Shown here: piece by piece, positions 57,201 through 64,000 of the stretch
Position numbering within the stretch: position 1 is the stretch's first letter
Layout of the letters: every line of letters begins with the position of its first letter
NCBI GenBank assembly: GCA_013398615.1
Contig: VZSR01003803.1
Coordinates: 6,977,475-7,041,474 of the forward strand
Length of the DNA: 64,000 nt
Reading direction: 5' to 3'
Source: Brachypodius melanocephalos
Lineage: Eukaryota; Chordata; Aves; Passeriformes; Pycnonotidae
Notes under the pieces: model-generated
The model's database searches: none
The model's input: the letters and a program-made list of their open reading frames with translations, nothing else
Told to the model about the DNA's origin: nothing
Program-made: the position numbers and the translations under genes

Positions 57201-60200
57201 GCTCACTGCTGAGCCTGGAGCACACTGCATGCAGCACAAGCCTTGGTGTGCAAACCCCAGCTACAAGGCAGGAGGATATATTTAGTACAGAACAAGCTGA
57301 TAGTATTACAAGAGCCAGAGAACTTTTTTGATTTACTGGGGATAAGAAGCTGGACTAAGATAAATTGTGCTGCCAGCCAGACTAGTGAAGGAGACCTGGG
57401 GAGGCTGCCTGCTCCTCCGACTCATCAAGAGCAGGACCGACACTGTCCACATGATTCCTGACCAATGTTGGTCCAAATCTCCTGGAGGTTCCTTCCTCTC
57501 CATGGGTAATTTATTTCAGTGACTAACTCCTCAGACTGTTAAAGTTTTCCTAATGTCTAATCTGATTTTCCCTTGCAGTAATTTAAAGCAGTTGCTTCTT
57601 GTCTTTTCTTCTTTTCCTCTTTAGGGTTATTTTCCACCTATCTGGCTGGCTGCACACTTGTCTCAACTCCGTAACTGCAACCACAGTGTTGGTGACTCTT
57701 AATATGTTATCCATAAACAGCAGTACTGGATTTGCATACTAAGTATTTCATGCCCCTAACATAAAATCTGAAGTTTTCCATAACAAATGACTCTTAAATA
57801 CCTCTACCAGGGGGGCTTTAAGCTTAACTGCTGTGTGCACAAACAGCAGTGCCAGTTCCATAATGAATGTGCCACTGATTTCCACGCAGGAAAATTAAGC
57901 CACCAGAGCTGTGTTAACTATTGTCCTGATCCTTAAAAACATCCTATCCTTTCTAAATTAGATTAAGAAATAACATGCAAAAATCAGCAATGATTATTCA
58001 GGAAAGATGTTCCAAAGCAAACTCTTGCAGGACAATTGAATTTGTGACTTTGGAACAATTAGCTGCTAAAAGATGCAGAAATAAGCTGGATCAACCGCAT
58101 GAAGCCCAGCAACCAGGAGACAACTTCCTGCATCTGCTGCCTACTGTCACAGCTCCAAAAATCCTGTAAAATACTTCTCATGTATAAAAAGTACTCAATC
58201 TAAAGTGTGAAGGAATGGTGAAGAGTCCTGGTACTGCACATGCAACCCCTTCCTCACACAGTTACACAAGGCATAGGAAGACATCTTCTGCCCTCAAACG
58301 CTCAGTCTTGCCAGTAGCCAGTCATTTCTGCCAACATTAAAAGAAGAAATGCTTTCCAAGATTGGATCCAAGCTTGGATTTTACTTGTTTTATGAAGGTT
58401 ATCTGGAAACTGAAGTTTAAAACCTTTATTTCACACTAAATTTTCTGGAGTAAGTAGCCTGTTTGAGTGACACAATTTGGATACCTGTACACTGTCAGCT
58501 TTTGCTGGAGCACAGGTCTAAACCAGAGCTGAACCTTCTTGGTCCTGCTCTCTAATCTGTACCTTCTTCAGGCTTTGCAAAGCTGGTCCTTGAGACCAGA
58601 CCACGACAAAAAAAAATCCCTTTGTTTCTTCTAGCAGGATCTAGAAGGGCTCCATTCCCCTGTTTTCCCATTCAGTGTGCTATTACTCCTTTGAGCCTGC
58701 AGATAAGCTGCTGCTGAGGAAAGGAGGAAACGGTACTTGGGTGGATGAATATAGGCAAGTATCAACAGTCAGTTCCTGTGAATGATGACAGAAAGTCCAG
58801 GCGATAGTCAGACATGAAAAATGTGTGTTAATCTACTACAAGAAGAACAAAATCCAACTCCTTTTGGGTGGTGGCAATTCTAAAAAAAACAAGCCTGGGG
58901 GAAAAAAAACCCCAACAAACCAAAACAAGAACAAAACCCCAAAAGCCAGAACATGATCATTCAAGTTGACAAGTCTTGTCACTAGACACTTACAGGGAGC
59001 TGGGTATTTTTGATATTGGAAGTGTATTCCTCCCTTCCATCAACAATAAAGATTATTTTGCTGTCTTGCCAAAGCTTTTATTTTATTAAAACTGGTTAAA
59101 ACAAGCTTGTGAGGAGAAAAGCAGCAAACATCATCTGGTTGCACAAGTTCTCCGGATGCTATTAATAAAAACATGTGAAGTTTACAAGCACTGAGAAAGA
59201 TAATGTTGACTTTGTTGAGCTGTAGATAAGAACCACTGCTTCTGGGCATGCTTTATCAAGAACAATGATTTAAGGTCTACCCAAGAGCCCAAACATAAAG
59301 AATGGTATATGGGAATTAGAAAGGAACAGTGCAGATATATGGTCTTTTATGATGAGAATTCTTGCAAAGCTTCTTGTTTTCCAAGAAAGCCATTTTGTTT
59401 TCCTGTCCAAATAGTCTCTGCAGGTTACAGTAACTATCACTGAGTCAGCCAGGGTCCCAAATATCTTATTCGAAATTGGATACTTTCCCTAAGAGGCTGG
59501 AGCAAGAAACAAGTTGCTCAGCAACTAAAATGCTGCGCACACATCTACCAGTCATTTTCTGCTTCATGATCCTCCAGAAACACATTGCTGGAGTAAGAAC
59601 AATTTCCATTTACATTAAGACTAGTACCTTTTTGAGGGCTGTTTCCTCAGAAGGAATGAGATGATGAAGGGCTTCAAAGCAGCAAAAAGTGTGCCTGGGC
59701 ATGTTCCTGAGAGGGGCTGCTGCAAGCCAGAGCCTCGGAGCAGGTTTAGCAGCAGTGTCACTGTCACACCGCGGTGTCAGACAGCAGAATGAGACCTCTG
59801 CGGAGTATGGGAGAGCTGATGCAGGAATCCATGAAAAATCCCACGTAAGCTCTACCCGTGACTTTTTTCTATCCTTAAACTGCACTTGCAATGGTGTCAG
59901 GAGCTTCATCAGGAATCTGAATGGTGACAAAGTGAGAGCATTTCCCCTTTGCCCAGCTATAAACTGCAAGAAATACCTTTGTCCTTGGGCGAGCTCTGCA
60001 CAAACCCACAGACACAAATCTGCGCCTTGCCATCTCATGGGTTTATTTTCAGTTGTGGCAGTGACTGCCCCAGAGCCCTTCCCCCCAGAGCCAAGATGGG
60101 CACTGGGATGTGGCATCTGCATCTCAAATAGCTGCCAGGCTGCAGTGGCAGAGCAAGGAATGCCAGAGCCACTGGGGCTGGTGATGTGGCCATGAAGGCT

Positions 60201-63200
60201 AAAGGGGAGCAAGCATGAGCCCAACTGGAACTGGGATAGCACAGCAGCTTTCCTCCCAAAGCCTAAAGCGAAAGAAATAACCTTTCTTCCTCTTCACCAC
60301 CACATGAATCACCGTGTCCTCAGGCTTTAAAGAAATGGCTATTTTTAGCAAGCTGTAAAAGGAGGCTGTTTTGTTTGAGAATGGAAGTGCTAGCTGGTGG
60401 GGCTGATCAAACAGCTGCTAAAGGAAGTTCTTCTGAATAACTATATATTCAGAAAACATGGGAAAGAAGTAAGTGGTTGCACTGCTATGGGTGCATGGGG
60501 GCTTCTTATACACACGGCACATAAAATCTAATTCATCCTGCACTTGACATCAAGGTGGTCATGCTTCAACGGCATGGAAGGAGAGGGGAGGGGAATCACA
60601 GAGAAGAAACATTCAAGAGGGAATTTTGTGAGCCATGGCAACGCTGCCACTTGTGTCCCTGCAAACTCCCAGTTCAGTGCAAGTGTCTGGGAAACACCCA
60701 TGAAGGGGCTCAGAGCCTCCACTCTCACAACACCTGCCAGCACTGTCAAGACATCAGGATGATAAACAACACCAGATCAAATATAAATCCTAAGGGCATC
60801 CCAAAATTAGCTTCTCCTGAGGAACAAACTCTTTTTCCTAAACAAGCAAAAATGGTTTTTTTTGGGGGGGGAAGGTAATGAGTAACTTATTTATTACACT
60901 TTTTCTTATATTATGATCTACAAGCAATATTGCTACCATCTAGCATTTGTAAGGATCTTTGTTATTTAAATTCAGTGGTCTATCTCTTTAAAATACTCAT
61001 TATCATCAGCAGCAATAATGTAAATCAAGTCTGTCACTGGGTGGGAGTGGATAACTGGATTTAGGATTCCTTATCTGGGGCTAAATCTTCCCAAAGGAAT
61101 CTTTTTTTTTTTTCCCCAAGTCTCAGCTTTATCTTACAGTTCTTCAAACTCCAAATACACCAGTTCAATCTCACAGACTTAATGTTATGGAGCCCACATC
61201 TGGCTTTCAGCTGACAGACGTCAATGCCTTCAACTTTAGTTCACATTACAAGCAGCATTATTTGCTGCTGCTGCTGCTGGTTAAAACCCTACCTTCAAAC
61301 TGGTTTCTCCTACTCCCACTGTTGTTACTGAACACATTTTCACTTCTGGTTCTTGGATCCTGAAACAGAGTCTACCTCAACTGGCTCTAATTACAGTCAA
61401 ATGCTCTGATTTTCAGTAAATTGTAACACAATTTTAGTCATACAGTCATACTGGACCATCTGCTTATTCCATCTTCACTGAAAACAGAACAAAGCATTAA
61501 AAAAAAAAAAAAGCTATCTGAATACTGGTTGTGTCTTAGCATCTACTTTTATTCAAACTCTTCCTTAGGATGCAGGAGGGATTTTGTTTATTTCTGTGCA
61601 TGCCAAGTTGCATTTTAATTTAGCCACCCAACTCTGGCATAGGAAGAGCAGTTTAGAAATGTGGTAGAAGTTTAGGATACACTCAATTCATTTTAGGTGT
61701 TAACTTTATTATTTGTTGTAAATTTGCAGAGGATTAATGTAATAGTTAAAACTACATAGTCTTGCTGACTAAAATGAAAACTCATTTGTCACAGTTTACC
61801 TGTCTTCACGTGTCAGTTCTCCCAGGAGACTGTGACTGACAAGAACAAAGAAGTATATTCAGCAAAGCTGTGAAATTTTGACAATTCATTGACAACAATT
61901 TATTGATGTATCATTCTTTAAAGAAAAAAAATCTGTTTATGGCATCTAATGTAATAAAATTGGGAACTTTATAGCTTCAGAACATATCTACAGTTCATCT
62001 CACATGAACTTTGCATTGCAACTTCAGAAATTCAGATACACATTTGAACGGTAAACTTTGGTGTCCTGTTATTCAAAACAATTTCTGTAGAAAAGGAAAA
62101 GCAAAAAGATAAAAATATGAAGAGCAATTCATGATTTGAATGATGCATAACACTTTATTTGCTGACAATGCAGAACTTCTCCTTACAGCTGACACATTCC
62201 TATAATTAAACCCAGGATATAACTCCAGAAGCAATAAAAGAAATGTTCAGAACAAACAACGTCAAAAAGTTGAGAGTTCATAAAGCAAAAGTCCTAGCCT
62301 ACGGTCATTTGTTAGGGGTATTTCAAGTGATTTTGCAACAGTTTCTTCCTCTTAACAGACTGTCCAACTCCAAAAATGCAAACTAAGCCATAAAGATGAA
62401 AATTAGCAGAGGAAGTCAAACAGCAGGAAATCTTTTTTAAATGGAACAGCATTTCAAAATACTTAAACCAGTAACTTTTAACATTAAGAATTTGGCATCT
62501 TTGTGCCTCACAGCTGATGAAGTGGTGCAAAGAGCTGGGAAGAGAGCCAATGTAGTACAATTGATGGAGAGCTTTTGCTCTGGTAACAGGTTACAGCCCT
62601 TTTGGATTTCACACAATAAAAGGAAGCCTATCCCAAGTTCCCATCCCTCTACCGGCTATTAAGAACACAATCCACACTAATTAGAAACCAAAGGTCAGCA
62701 ATTTCTACCCAGCCCAAGATGGATGGTCAGGCAGGAGAAGTCCCACAATGGTGCCTCACTCTTTGAAAGATATCCGGAACACTCAGCCCACAGGAGAAAA
62801 ACTCAGCAGTGAACACAAAGTTACTGGCAGAAAAGCCTACCAACTTTTCCATAAAGCAAACCTACATCTGCATCCTTACTACTGCTGCTGCTGTATCTCT
62901 CTCTTTGTCCTGGGAATCATTCCTACGAACCAAAACCAACCTACAACTGCAACTGGGAGCAGACAGACAAGGACCAAAAGTCAAATATCAGAGTAACAAG
63001 CATGCTGAAAAACACTATTTAAGAAACCTGAACTGTATTCTGCAATTTTTTTAGGTCAGAATAGATCTAAATGTATCAAGTTAAAGACACACCTGTAACT
63101 TAATATTGGCTGAAGTTCAGAGTACATCTAGTTGTGTAAGTAAGTCTGAGGCTCCTAAATAGAAAAATGGAAAGATCTTCACAAGAAAATATCCTCAACT

Positions 63201-64000
63201 AAGGGTGCCAAGCCAAACCTAAACATTGACTATTAACACCTGAAAATGATGAGACAAACAGCTATTTTTTCTACTTCCTTGTTGCTTGAGAATCACTTCC
63301 ATTTAATATAAGCCAAACCTCAAAGTCTGATTTCTTATTCATGCCCTAATCATTCTCAGATACCAAGGATGAAACTCAACTGACCAAACACAGGCACCCA
63401 AATCAGAGTTAGCCAGCTACCTGCTGGTTAAAATGAAAAAAGGAAGGTGATGTCTAACTCAGCATGAGAACAACTGTGTCATGCAAAAGCCTGAATTTCC
63501 ACCATAGACTAACAGGACTTCCTGGCTAACCAGGTATTGGTCTGAAGACCAGCAAAACATGTATCACCAGCAGACAACAAATAGTCTTCTGGTCTACTTC
63601 AGCCTTCAAAAAAACAAACCAAGCCTTCAAAAAACTGCTCCAAAACTGCTCAAAACCCCAAAACCAAAATTACGAGGAGAACAGAAAAAAGGAGAAGCAA
63701 TGCTTCTCTCATCCCCCCATGGAAGACTTCACCTCTCTCCCTCCCTGCACACCCAGCAGTAACACTGGAGTTTGTGTGTTCCTCAAGAACTGCCCTCAGG
63801 ACAGATGATCTTGTGAGTGAATGTCTAGATGACTCAATACACTACGAGCACAGCAGAAGAGCATTTTCTGTGTTTCAACAGCACCAGATATTAAGAGCAA
63901 AAGTTAGAAAACTTCAGTGGTTTTAGCTGGGACTTGTTTCATCTGTACCTTGGCTCCCTTCCACCTTCAGGTTTAGTCCACATCTGACACACTGAGACAG
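54255..64000 (-). other. SESN3 upstream intron, partial
   Basis: Almost 10 kb between the first visible SESN3 exon and the right edge. I searched for the N-terminal coding exon and a CpG-rich promoter and saw neither, so this should be intron 1 sequence. It contains an old CR1 remnant (57480-57640), A/C-rich tracts (58895-58945, 63605-63670) and a pair of opposed open frames at 59610-60242. Confidence 0.65.
57480..57640 (-). mobile_element. Old CR1 LINE remnant
   Basis: Reverse-oriented, with ctcctggaggttccttcctc, ttcctaatgtctaatctgat, tttcccttgcagtaatttaa and agcagttgcttcttgtcttt, which match the ancient CR1 3' region. Boundaries approximate. Confidence 0.65.

Noticed and set aside
54255..64000. 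Search for the SESN3 N-terminal exon
   Set aside because: No minus-strand segment reads as the expected Cys/Arg/Lys-rich N-terminus ending in a donor of the right phase, and no CpG island is present. The exon should lie beyond 64000.
1..64000. CRISPR arrays, operons, phage or plasmid functions
   Set aside because: The DNA is clearly vertebrate, with introns and LINEs. Repeats are microsatellites, CR1 copies and local palindromes without regular spacers.
1..64000. tRNA, snRNA, snoRNA or microRNA genes
   Set aside because: I looked for tRNA-like cloverleaf and box C/D-like features by eye in introns and found nothing convincing. A covariance-model scan would be needed to exclude them.

Overview
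The window looks like bird nuclear DNA. It is gene-sparse, has long introns with GT-AG boundaries, and carries more than ten truncated CR1 LINE 3' ends, several ending in the avian-type terminal octamer repeat (attctatgattctgtga-like). The proteins read as vertebrate CWC15, ENDOD1 and SESN3. I saw no bacterial genes, CRISPR arrays, tRNA or rRNA genes, or intact viral genes. The species cannot be fixed from the sequence.

Layout, left to right. 1-6.2 kb: the 5' half of CWC15 on the minus strand, running off the left edge. It has three coding exons (222-310, 1195-1307, 3349-3487) and a probable noncoding first exon in a CpG-rich promoter at about 5.74-6.20 kb. 6.2-19.9 kb: intergenic DNA with CR1 pieces, an old CR1/L3-like copy and a long pyrimidine-rich stretch. 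19.9-27.5 kb: complete two-exon ENDOD1 on the plus strand (486 codons), with a signal peptide, a nuclease-like domain lacking the usual catalytic His, and a very hydrophobic C-terminal third. 27.5-35 kb: intergenic DNA between two convergent genes. About 35-54.3 kb: SESN3 on the minus strand, with eight coding exons giving the last 434 residues, and a probable long 3' UTR. 54.3-64 kb: the intron upstream of the first visible SESN3 exon. The N-terminal coding exon and promoter are beyond the right edge.

The genes do not form a pathway. CWC15 is a spliceosome component, ENDOD1 a membrane or secretory-route nuclease-fold protein, and SESN3 a leucine and redox stress sensor acting on mTORC1 through GATOR2. 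The order CWC15-ENDOD1-SESN3 matches the mammalian segment (human 11q21), but the intronless KDM4D-type and SRSF8 genes that sit there in mammals are not visible. I found no convincing new biological system. The most interesting points are the altered active site and repeated hydrophobic modules of ENDOD1, a SESN3 exon apparently about ten codons shorter than the mammalian one, and clusters of perfect AT-rich palindromes in SESN3 introns.
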